10,235 nucleotides of DNA from NCBI GenBank assembly GCA_019911985.1, contig JAIOJO010000549.1:1-10235 (forward strand), written 5' to 3'. The position numbers were made by a program, and so were the translations under genes. The notes under the pieces are model-generated. The model was not told the DNA's origin. It did no database searches and was given only the letters and a program-made list of their open reading frames with translations. Within the stretch, counting starts at the first letter, position 1. Every line of letters starts with the position of its first letter. Of the stretch, positions 1-6,092 are shown in pieces. The DNA comes from Sulfuricellaceae bacterium (GTDB lineage Bacteria > Pseudomonadota > Gammaproteobacteria > Burkholderiales > UBA9220).

Positions 1-89
1 GATTCCAGCACCAATAGCGACGCCTCCATCTCCTGCATCAGCTCCCGGCTTTCGGCGAGAAAGGTTTGCAGCACCTGTTCCATATCCAT
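1..89 (-). CDS. cheA: CheA chemotaxis histidine kinase, N-terminal fragment
   Basis: This is the beginning of a gene that runs off the left edge; only 29 codons are visible. They read MDMEQVLQTFLAESRELMQ and continue with an acidic, leucine-rich helix. This is the usual opening of the CheA Hpt (P1) domain, where a histidine about 45 residues in (outside the window) is phosphorylated. CheA would couple the receptor encoded upstream to the CheY at 453-821. I chose the ATG at 89 because AAAGGGGG lies 5 bases upstream; an in-frame ATG two codons later is possible. It is the last visible gene of the minus-strand chemosensory operon, 23 bases after the STAS gene. The Hpt assignment rests on a short stretch, but the operon context supports it strongly. 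CheW, CheR and CheB genes, if present, would be beyond the edge. Confidence 0.85.
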   Translation of the reverse strand, partial: MDMEQVLQTFLAESRELMQEMEASLLVLE

Positions 90-112
90 GGCAGCCCCCT
101 TTCGATCGTTAA

Positions 113-439
113 TCAGTGGTGCGCGGAAGGAGACATCACGACCGGGTCGCCGAAATAGGCCGCCAAGTTGCAAATGTCGAGCACATCCAGCACCGCCTGG
201 CTGTGGGACAGCAGGCGCAAGCTTTTACCGGTTTGCGTGGCCTCTCGCTTGGCCAGGATCAAAAGCTGGAGTCCGGCGCTGTCCAGTTCGCTGACGGCGG
301 AGAGGTCGATATCCACCCCTTCGGAACTCGCCAAATGGCCCATCAATTCGTTCTTTATATCGGCGGCCTGGTAAATGGTCATTTCGCCATCGACATGCAG
401 AATGGAACGCCCCTCTTTACTTTCGGCATAAATACCCAT
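113..439 (-). CDS. STAS-domain protein (anti-sigma-factor-antagonist-like)
   Basis: This 108-residue protein is a single STAS domain, the fold of SpoIIAA/RsbV-type antagonists. Visible hallmarks are the N-terminal strands (SILHVDGEMTIYQAADI, from residue 12), the DIDLSAVSELDSAGLQLLI segment at residues 43-61, and the late RLLSHSQAVLDVLDICNL helix region. Ser54 in the D-S-A-G motif sits where anti-sigma antagonists are phosphorylated by a serine kinase. No such kinase or sigma factor is encoded in the window. The gene lies between cheY (13-base gap) and cheA (23-base gap), so it is probably part of a chemosensory complex rather than a sigma-factor switch. AAGGA about 7 bases before the ATG at 439 supports the start. 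The short tail after residue 100 ends in SAHH. The fold is confident; the partner is unknown. Confidence 0.88.
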   Translation of the reverse strand: MGIYAESKEGRSILHVDGEMTIYQAADIKNELMGHLASSEGVDIDLSAVSELDSAGLQLLILAKREATQTGKSLRLLSHSQAVLDVLDICNLAAYFGDPVVMSPSAHH

Positions 440-452
440 GGTGTTTCCTTTC

Positions 453-821
453 TTACGGCATGATTAATTTGGATACGGCGGAAAGCATTTGCTCCGGCTG
501 GAAGGGCTTGACGATCCAAGCTTTGGCGCCCGCCGCCTGGCCCTCCTGCTTTTTTCCTTCTTGAGACTCGGTGGTCAGCATGATGATCGGCGTGAACTTG
601 TAGTTAGGCAGTTTCTTCGCCTCCCTGACGAAGGTAATGCCGTCCATATTGGGCATGTTGACGTCGCTGATGATGAGATGGATTTTGTCCCCGTTCAGCT
701 TGGTCAATGCATCTTTCCCATCGCAGGCTTCAAGCACCTCGTAACCGCCGCTTTTCAACGCAATGCTGACCACCTGACGCAAGGAAGCGGAATCGTCCAC
801 GATAAGTACCGTTTTAGCCAT
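453..821 (-). CDS. cheY: CheY-like single-domain response regulator
   Basis: This 122-residue protein is a receiver domain with no output domain. The acidic pair is D9-D10 (LIVDDSASLR), the phosphoacceptor is D53 (IISDVNMPNMDG), the switch threonine is T83 (IIMLTTES) and the invariant lysine is K105 (AWIVKPF). W102 occupies the place of the switch tyrosine of E. coli CheY. Length and motifs match CheY, which takes phosphate from CheA and diffuses to a flagellar motor or another effector. The ribosome site AGGAAGGG upstream of the ATG at 821 overlaps the TAG stop of the receptor gene, so translation of the two genes is likely linked. It is followed 13 bases later by the STAS gene. Whether the target is the flagellar switch or another output cannot be told from the sequence. 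Confidence 0.93.
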   Translation of the reverse strand: MAKTVLIVDDSASLRQVVSIALKSGGYEVLEACDGKDALTKLNGDKIHLIISDVNMPNMDGITFVREAKKLPNYKFTPIIMLTTESQEGKKQEGQAAGAKAWIVKPFQPEQMLSAVSKLIMP

Positions 822-834
822 GATTTAACCCTTC

Positions 835-2058
835 CTAAAAAAAAGTGATTTCCTGCTCCGCCGCCGCGCTGGACTGGATGCCGCGGTGATTCTGGCGTTG
901 CTCTTCGGTGGCATAGCCCAGCTCCATCTCCGCCAGCCAGGTTTTCGCGTCGATCCGCGCCGCCGGCCCGGACGCATGGCTTTGTTGGAGCTGTACCAGA
1001 TGCTGTCCCAGGCCGTCCATATTGGCTCTGACATGGGCGAGAATTTGGCTGACGCGATCCTGGAACTGCAGCGAGACCAGCACATCCGATATTTCGTCGC
1101 GGATGCCGCGGCTTTCTTTCTGCAACAGTTCCGAAGACTCGAACAAGCGCGAGGTGGCATCGTGAAACCAAGTCAATACCCGCTCAATCGCGGTTTCCGA
1201 ACTTGCGACGGATTGGACGTCGTGTTCCGACGTTCGCTCGGCGGCCTGGAACACATCGGCGATAGCGCTATTGATGACATTCACCTTGTCCGACATTTTT
1301 TTCCCGGTATCGCTGGAAAGGCTGGATAGCTTGCGCACCTCGTCCGCCACGACCGCGAATCCACGCCCGGATTCCCCGGCGCGCGCCGCTTCTATCGCGG
1401 CATTCAAGGCGAGCAAGTTGGTTTGCGCGGCAATGGCCGCAACATCGGCGGCCATTTTTTTCAACTCTTCCGTATAGGCGGTAAAGCGCCGCAATTGGGC
1501 TAGCATTTCGTCCCGGCTTTGCTGCGCGTTTTTCAAGATATCGACGACGCCGGTGAGTTCGGTTTCGCTTTGCGCCAGCACATCGCGCACGCCGCCCTTG
1601 CCGCTACCCGCCAAATCTCCGGCCGCGCTCTGCGAGGCGCGCACCGCCACTTCGAGCTTGGATGCAATCCCGGCAAAACGCTCCGCCAATGCCATAATGG
1701 ATTCCTCGGTTTGACGGCGGGACGTTTCCACCTGTTTGGACCAAATCGGCATGGCCTCCGTGCAGATTTCTTCCAGGCTGTGCAGCGCGGCATGGGTGCC
1801 CTGCGCCTCGTATTCCGCCTGGACATCGGATACCGCTTGCGCCACGGCCCGACCGAGAACACGGCGGTGAATCCCCACGCATCGCCAACCGGCTAGAGCG
1901 GCCACGCCGCACAGCGATGCGGCGGCAATCGCGCTGCTCCAGGCGGTGCCCGCCAGGAACAGCAAAAGGCCGCCGCCGGCTAAACCCGGCACCCATGCCG
2001 ATCCCCAGCAGAAGGCGGCGGCATCGCGCATTCCCCTATTCGCTCCAGGTTCATTCAT
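835..2058 (-). CDS. Methyl-accepting chemotaxis protein without a periplasmic ligand domain, with CheZ-like D-x3-Q motif
   Basis: A chemoreceptor of 407 residues. Residues 22-58 form two close hydrophobic segments (GLAGGGLLLFLAGTAW, then SAIAAASLCGVAALAGW), a membrane hairpin with almost nothing outside the membrane and no HAMP domain recognisable. A long cytoplasmic coiled coil follows. Its hairpin tip (AAQTNLLALNAAIEAARAG, residues 210-228, then GRGFAVVADEVRKLS) binds CheA and CheW. Near the C-terminus, residues 332-340 read FQDRVSQIL. D334 and Q338 match the spacing of the catalytic D143/Q147 of CheZ, so the receptor may carry its own CheY-phosphatase motif. The tail includes WLAEMELGYATEEQR (374-388) and ends EITFF. 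The gene starts inside the stop of the upstream receiver gene (ATGA overlap) and ends 13 bases before cheY. The receptor assignment is sure; the signal is unknown and is probably sensed inside the cell, in the membrane, or through a partner protein. Confidence 0.93.
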   Translation of the reverse strand: MNEPGANRGMRDAAAFCWGSAWVPGLAGGGLLLFLAGTAWSSAIAAASLCGVAALAGWRCVGIHRRVLGRAVAQAVSDVQAEYEAQGTHAALHSLEEICTEAMPIWSKQVETSRRQTEESIMALAERFAGIASKLEVAVRASQSAAGDLAGSGKGGVRDVLAQSETELTGVVDILKNAQQSRDEMLAQLRRFTAYTEELKKMAADVAAIAAQTNLLALNAAIEAARAGESGRGFAVVADEVRKLSSLSSDTGKKMSDKVNVINSAIADVFQAAERTSEHDVQSVASSETAIERVLTWFHDATSRLFESSELLQKESRGIRDEISDVLVSLQFQDRVSQILAHVRANMDGLGQHLVQLQQSHASGPAARIDAKTWLAEMELGYATEEQRQNHRGIQSSAAAEQEITFF

Positions 2059-2456
2059 CGATTCGCATCCTTATCGAATTTTCCGTCAAGCGCGATGGCC
2101 GACTGTAAAACCTCCTGAACCCGCATGAATTCAGTGGTTTTATCGAAAAAATAATCGGCGATCTCGCTCATGTTCCGGTACTGCCGGGTAGCATGGTTCG
2201 TCAACATAATCACCTTCGTCTGCGGAGAGCGGCTCTTGATGTAGCGCAGTACGCCTATCCCGTTCCCCACTCCCAGTTGGATATCCAGAATAACCGCATC
2301 CAGGCGATCCTCGCCCGCATTCAATTTGTCGAATTTCTCCACCGCATCGAGCGCGCTATCGGCGCAAGCGACCACTTTTATCTGCTCGTTTTCTTCCAGC
2401 AAACTGGTCAGGCGCTCGCGCACAGCGGCGGAATCATCGACAATCAGCACATTCAA
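2055..2456 (-). CDS. Stand-alone receiver-domain response regulator
   Basis: A 133-residue receiver with no DNA-binding or enzymatic output domain. The acidic pair is D7-D8 (LIVDDSAAVRERL), the phosphoacceptor is D58 (AVILDIQL), the switch threonine is T86 (VIMLTNHAT) and the lysine is K106 (YFFDKTTEF). The sequence around the last motif (YFFDKT) resembles stand-alone receivers of the NarL-type more than CheY, so its partner may differ from that of the CheY at 453-821. It is the first gene of the chemosensory operon, and its TGA overlaps the receptor start by 4 bases, which implies coupled translation and probably a functional pair. The GGGGAG about 10 bases before the ATG at 2456 serves as ribosome site. 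It could be a phosphate sink, a second CheA target, or an adaptor acting on the receptor; the sequence does not decide. Confidence 0.9.
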   Translation of the reverse strand: MNVLIVDDSAAVRERLTSLLEENEQIKVVACADSALDAVEKFDKLNAGEDRLDAVILDIQLGVGNGIGVLRYIKSRSPQTKVIMLTNHATRQYRNMSEIADYFFDKTTEFMRVQEVLQSAIALDGKFDKDANR

Positions 2457-2572
2457 AAGTCACTCCCCGCTACGCGACGACCATCCGCCATGCAGCACAA
2501 ATTACAGCGAATAGCGAAGGGGGACGAGTGGAGGCCGTCTGATTACGGCGTAGGCTGCGCGCCCGTTATGGT

Positions 2573-2589
2573 GTAGGTGTTTGTCCTAC
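2573..2589. promoter_or_regulatory. Inverted repeat GTAGG-N7-CCTAC, possible operator upstream of the chemosensory operon
   Basis: A 5-base inverted repeat with a 7-base spacer lies about 120 bases before the first gene of the chemosensory operon. A further direct copy of GTAGG begins at 2550, 23 bases from the first, close to two helical turns. The arrangement is of the kind bound by a dimeric regulator, and a NarL-type regulator is encoded next door (2818-3456). The short arms mean chance is possible. Confidence 0.3.
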
Positions 2590-2619
2590 GAAAAAAGGGG
2601 AGGGCTGGGGCGATAAGGA

Positions 2620-2756
2620 CTTAGAGGCTGTTTTAAAAATTCCTCCAAGGCTGGAAATGCTGGTAGGAGCGACCTCCAGGTCGCGATTTCCAGAGCGCCA
2701 TCGCGACCTGGAGGTCGCTCCTACGTGTAGTTCGATTTTTTAAAACAGCTCTTAGA
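2620..2756. mobile_element. MITE-like non-autonomous element with terminal inverted repeats
   Basis: Terminal inverted repeats share the 13-base core GCTGTTTTAAAAA (2627-2639) with its complement (2737-2749). The hexamer CTTAGA stands directly outside both ends (2620-2625 and 2751-2756), as a target-site duplication would. The element proper is about 125 bases (2626-2750), has no coding capacity, and encloses a REP doublet. These are features of a miniature element mobilised by a transposase supplied elsewhere. I cannot name the family. An alternative is a REP doublet flanked by AT-rich inverted sequence of other origin. Confidence 0.5.
2663..2724. repeat. REP doublet (REPIN-like), GTAG-headed
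   Basis: Two perfect 25-base copies lie head to head: 2663-2687 and its reverse complement at 2700-2724, separated by 12 bases. Each copy begins GTAGGAGCGACC and contains its own hairpin (GCGACCT-CC-AGGTCGC). A GTAG head followed by a GC-rich hairpin is the known form of REP sequences moved by RAYT (TnpA-REP) transposases in Pseudomonas, Xanthomonas and relatives. Many further copies would be expected in the genome. The whole would fold into a long stem as RNA and might end or stabilise transcripts. Confidence 0.8.
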
Positions 2757-2787
2757 AGCTATCTGCGAATGATTGGCATTGCGCAAG

Positions 2788-2813
2788 GCGTTCGGCGCCG
2801 CGGCGCCGAACGC
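2788..2813. terminator. 26-base perfect palindrome after the response regulator gene, terminator-like
   Basis: A perfect GC-rich palindrome (arms GCGTTCGGCGCCG) starts 4 bases after the stop of the two-component response regulator. Its position suggests it ends the two-component transcript. However, the run of T (CTTTTCTATT) follows the hairpin on the plus strand, whereas on the minus strand the hairpin is preceded by AAAA and followed by CTTGCG. As an intrinsic terminator it is therefore built better for plus-strand transcription, and on the minus strand it may act as a 3'-end stabiliser. Confidence 0.5.
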
Positions 2814-2817
2814 TTTT

Positions 2818-3456
2818 CTATTCGACCAAGCCGTTTTTGACGGCGTAAAAAGTCAGCTCGGCGTTGTTCTTCAAATTCATCTTAAGCATGATGCGCGAGC
2901 GATAGGTGCTCACGGTTTTGACGCTCAAAGAAAGCCGTTGTGCGATTTCGGACGCCGTCTTTCCGCCCGCCATCAGGCGAAAAACCTGGAATTCCCGATC
3001 GGAAAGGGCCTCATGGGGAGCGAGACCCCCGCCTTTGTGACCGCCGAGTTCATTGGCCAGAAGTTCCACCACCGGCGCCACGATAAATTTTTTTCCCTGC
3101 GCCACGGCGCGTATGGCGCTCACGAGTTGCTCGGGCGCGCTCTCCTTGGTCAAATAACCGGCCGCGCCCGCCTTGATGACCCGAACGGCATATTGGTCTT
3201 CGGGATAGGTGCTCAAGATGAGCACCTGCAGGTTCGGCTGCTCGGAGTGAATCTGCTTGAGTATCTCGACACCGTTTTTACCCGGCATCGAAATATCCAG
3301 CAAGACGACATCCAAACGATTCTGGCGGATCAGCGCCAGCACCTCCAAGCCGTTGCTGGCCTCGCCTGCTACCGTCATATCCGCGTTGTCGGCGATTAGT
3401 TGCTTCAAACCGTGCCGCACGATGGCGTGGTCGTCGGCGATAAGTATCTTAATCAT
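2818..3456 (-). CDS. NarL/LuxR-family DNA-binding response regulator
   Basis: A 212-residue two-domain transcription regulator. The receiver (about 1-120) has the acidic pair D8-D9 (LIADDHAIVRHGL), phosphoacceptor D54 (VVLLDISMPGKNG), S82 and K104 (GYLTKESAPEQL). A LuxR/NarL helix-turn-helix follows at about 147-210 (LSDREFQVFRLMAGGKTASE, then LSLSVKTVSTYRSRI as the recognition helix). In this family phosphorylation frees the DNA-binding domain to dimerise. Its ATG overlaps the stop of the sensor kinase gene by 4 bases (ATGA), so the kinase is its partner. No gene follows in the same transcript before the palindrome at 2788. The next operon downstream, in the same direction, is the chemosensory one, which makes that operon and the kinase promoter plausible targets. 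The family is certain; the regulon is inferred. Confidence 0.96.
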   Translation of the reverse strand: MIKILIADDHAIVRHGLKQLIADNADMTVAGEASNGLEVLALIRQNRLDVVLLDISMPGKNGVEILKQIHSEQPNLQVLILSTYPEDQYAVRVIKAGAAGYLTKESAPEQLVSAIRAVAQGKKFIVAPVVELLANELGGHKGGGLAPHEALSDREFQVFRLMAGGKTASEIAQRLSLSVKTVSTYRSRIMLKMNLKNNAELTFYAVKNGLVE

Positions 3457-6092
3457 GATTCATGGCTCTCTTTCTCCACCGGTTCAGGAAGCGGCAGCGT
3501 GACCGTAATGCGGGTGCCTTCACCAGGCTGACCGCAGATATCGACTGTGCCGCCAAGATGAATCGCGCGCTCGTACATGCCCCTCACCCCATGGGAAAGC
3601 GGGTTCAAAACACGTTCCGGCGCGATGCCGCAACCGTTATCGCTAACGGCGAGGACGATGCTCGCCTCGCCCCATTCCAAGCTGATGTCGACGCGGTCTG
3701 CCGCCGCGTGACGCGCGATATTGGTCAGGGATTCCTGCAAAATACGGAACAAGGCAATGGAATACTCCGGATTCAAAGGGATTTCCGCAGCCGGCAGCGT
3801 CACTTGACAATTCAGCCCCATGCGTTTTTGGAATTCCTTGACCTGCCATTCGATGGCCGCCGCCAGCCCGACATCGTCCAACAGGGTCGGCCGCAAATCG
3901 GTGGCGATGCGCCGCGTCGTTTGCACCGACTCGCCGACCAATTGCGCCATGGCAGCGAGTTTTTCGTGCAACGGCGCCAACTCCGGCGGCGTTCTTTTGG
4001 TCAGCCAAAAGACATCCATATTCAGCGCGGTTAACAAGCCCCCCAGCTCGTCGTGGATCTCGCGGGCGATATGCGCTTTTTCCTCCTCCCTCACTGTGTG
4101 CAAATGGGAGGACAAGGCGCGCAACTGCGCATGCGAACGGGCAATGTCGGCTTCCGCCTGCTTACGTCCGGTAATGTCTTGCACCATCGCGCAGAACACC
4201 GGCCCCCGGCTCAGGCGGCTGAGCTGGAGCTGAACTTCTGCCGGATACAGGCTACCGTTCTTGCGTCGAATTTGGCTCTCGAATATGGCTTGCTGCTGCT
4301 CGCCGGAACGTAAGGGTTTGAGCAGCGTGTTGAATTCTTCCTGGCTGAACGCGGGACACAAGTCGAGGGGGGATTTTTCGCGCAGTTCCGCCATCGTATA
4401 ACCCAAGTTAAGGCGCGCGCCATGGTTGGCCTGGACAAACTGCAGCGTGATGGCATCGAACATATACACTTCGTTGAGCGAGTCGTCGATAATCCGCCCC
4501 AGCCGCTGCACCACATGTTCCGTGCTTTTGCGTTCGATAACGCCCGCCAAGGTATGAGCTACCGTTTGCAAAAAGTCCAGATCCCCCGCGGTAAAGTGGT
4601 GCCCCGGGTTTAAATACAGCACGAAAACCCCATGCAGCAAATCGCCCGAATGGATCGGAACGCTGATGACGCCATCGCTTTTTATCGGGCCATGGGGCAA
4701 GGTATAGCACGGGTCGGCATTGTGGGATGCGATGATCTTACGCGTCCCGGCTGCTTGGCCGCACAGGCAAAGGCCAAACGGCACTTTGGCGCAAACGTCT
4801 TGAATAAGCGGCGACAGGCCCCGCTGCGCCATCAGCGTCAAGTTATTCGGCATATCTTCATCGACAAGGAAAATTCCCCCGCGCGGGGTTTTTTCTTCCC
4901 AAGGCACCGCTAACAGCGTATCCAAGACTTTCTCCAGCCCCTCGCTCAAAGAAAGGGGTTCCAGCGAAGCCTGCAGAATTTCGCTCACCGCTTTTTGCTT
5001 ATAGTAGTCCAGCTTGATTCTGGCCTGGGCCTCCTTGAGCGCCGTGATATCGAAGCGGACTACCACATATTTGGCCGGCTTGCCGTCTTCGCCGAGTATC
5101 GGGGTAATGGTGGTATCGGCCCAGAACACGCTGCCGTTTTTTCGCCGGTTGCAAATTTCGCCATGCCAAACCTTAGCCTTGGACAAGGTATGGTAAAACT
5201 TATCGAAAAAAATAGGCGGGTGTATGCCCGAACTGAGTATGCGGTGATTAGCGCCGAGCAATTCCTCGCGGCTGTAGCCGGAAATGTCGCAAAACTTATC
5301 GTTGACGAACGTAATCGTGCCGTCGATATTCGTTTCGGCCACGACAGCCGCATTGTCGGTCGCGGCGCGCTGCTCGGAGAGGGCGACAAGGCGCGATTCT
5401 ATCGCGTCGGAAACCTGGTTCCACGCGATAACCACGTCCCGGATCTCGGGAGGCATCCGGGGTGAAAACGCGACCCGCGCGCTATAATCGCCATGGGCAA
5501 ACTGCCGCGCCACGAGGTTGACCGTTTTCAAGGACCGCAGGGTACGCCGCAACGCCAGGGCCATCGCCGCCAGCAGCAGCGCGATTTCCGCGGCGCGGAA
5601 CTGCACCTGCTTTCTGAAATTGCGCCATAAGCGATCCTCCCAGGGAGCCGCCGTCAAATACACCGTCACCGTCCCATAGCGCTTTCCCGCGGCGAGGAGG
5701 CTACGGGAATGGGGCGGCGATTGCAGCTTAACCAGGGATTTGAACCACGCTTCGGCGGCGTGGGCGTCAGCGCCGGGATTTTTTGCGCTGAGGATACGTT
5801 TATGGCCATCGCGCCAAATAATCTCGTGAACGACCTGCCGCCGCGCCAGAGCACTCACTATTTGCTGGATAGCCGCATAGTCGCCGATCGCCGCTTGCCC
5901 GGCAATGGAGGCCTGAAGCAAATCGAGGGTAGCCTCCGCCTCCCGGTTGATGTCCGAACGATAATCGCCGGCAAGTTCCAAGATGGCAATATATTGATTT
6001 GCCATGCCGAGGGTGAGAAGAAGTGCCGTCGTGAGCACAAACAATCGGGTGCTGATGCCAAGCTCGCTCCAAAACGCCACCCCTTTGATCAT
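3453..6092 (-). CDS. Membrane sensor histidine kinase (PAS-GAF-PAS, HisKA_3 type)
   Basis: A kinase of 879 residues from the ATG at 6092. In order: transmembrane segment (17-40), an extracytoplasmic sensor region (about 41-163), a second membrane segment (166-182), a HAMP-like linker, a PAS domain (about 247-355; DITALKEAQ at its end), a GAF domain (about 370-522, with PFGLCLCGQAA), a second PAS domain (about 530-645), then HisKA_3 with phosphohistidine H680 in REIHDELGGLLTAL, and the ATPase with N791 (ESLTNIARH), DNGCGI, HGVRGMYE and GEGTRIT. It phosphorylates the NarL-type regulator encoded next (4-base overlap). The family's phosphatase glutamine, five residues after the histidine, is glycine here (G685). 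The start: GGAGGGAA precedes the ATG, and that ATG overlaps the stop of an upstream ORF. A GTG at 6137, with GAGGA 8 bases ahead, would add 15 residues. No haem or flavin ligand could be identified. Confidence 0.94.
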   Translation of the reverse strand: MIKGVAFWSELGISTRLFVLTTALLLTLGMANQYIAILELAGDYRSDINREAEATLDLLQASIAGQAAIGDYAAIQQIVSALARRQVVHEIIWRDGHKRILSAKNPGADAHAAEAWFKSLVKLQSPPHSRSLLAAGKRYGTVTVYLTAAPWEDRLWRNFRKQVQFRAAEIALLLAAMALALRRTLRSLKTVNLVARQFAHGDYSARVAFSPRMPPEIRDVVIAWNQVSDAIESRLVALSEQRAATDNAAVVAETNIDGTITFVNDKFCDISGYSREELLGANHRILSSGIHPPIFFDKFYHTLSKAKVWHGEICNRRKNGSVFWADTTITPILGEDGKPAKYVVVRFDITALKEAQARIKLDYYKQKAVSEILQASLEPLSLSEGLEKVLDTLLAVPWEEKTPRGGIFLVDEDMPNNLTLMAQRGLSPLIQDVCAKVPFGLCLCGQAAGTRKIIASHNADPCYTLPHGPIKSDGVISVPIHSGDLLHGVFVLYLNPGHHFTAGDLDFLQTVAHTLAGVIERKSTEHVVQRLGRIIDDSLNEVYMFDAITLQFVQANHGARLNLGYTMAELREKSPLDLCPAFSQEEFNTLLKPLRSGEQQQAIFESQIRRKNGSLYPAEVQLQLSRLSRGPVFCAMVQDITGRKQAEADIARSHAQLRALSSHLHTVREEEKAHIAREIHDELGGLLTALNMDVFWLTKRTPPELAPLHEKLAAMAQLVGESVQTTRRIATDLRPTLLDDVGLAAAIEWQVKEFQKRMGLNCQVTLPAAEIPLNPEYSIALFRILQESLTNIARHAAADRVDISLEWGEASIVLAVSDNGCGIAPERVLNPLSHGVRGMYERAIHLGGTVDICGQPGEGTRITVTLPLPEPVEKESHES

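Larger units (their letters stand above)
2457..2817. other. Intergenic region between the two-component operon and the chemosensory operon
   Basis: A 361-base gap with no credible gene. From the chemosensory side it holds about 100 bases of probable leader, a GTAGG-N7-CCTAC inverted repeat (2573-2589), the MITE-like element with the REP doublet (2620-2756), and a perfect palindrome (2788-2813). A promoter for the operon starting at 2456 should lie here on the minus strand. A TGTAAT at about 2500-2505 read on that strand is a possible -10, but I could not find a convincing -35 partner, nor a sigma-28 or sigma-54 promoter. Confidence 0.7.

Noticed and set aside
2641..2740. The REP inverted repeat as a CRISPR fragment or simple terminator
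   Set aside because: There is only one inverted pair, no regularly spaced direct repeats, and no T-run directly after the stem; the GTAG head and inner hairpins identify a REP doublet.
2773..3399. A 208-codon plus-strand ORF opposite the response regulator gene
   Set aside because: It is an antisense shadow; the minus-strand frame has intact receiver and helix-turn-helix motifs, and the plus frame resembles no protein family.
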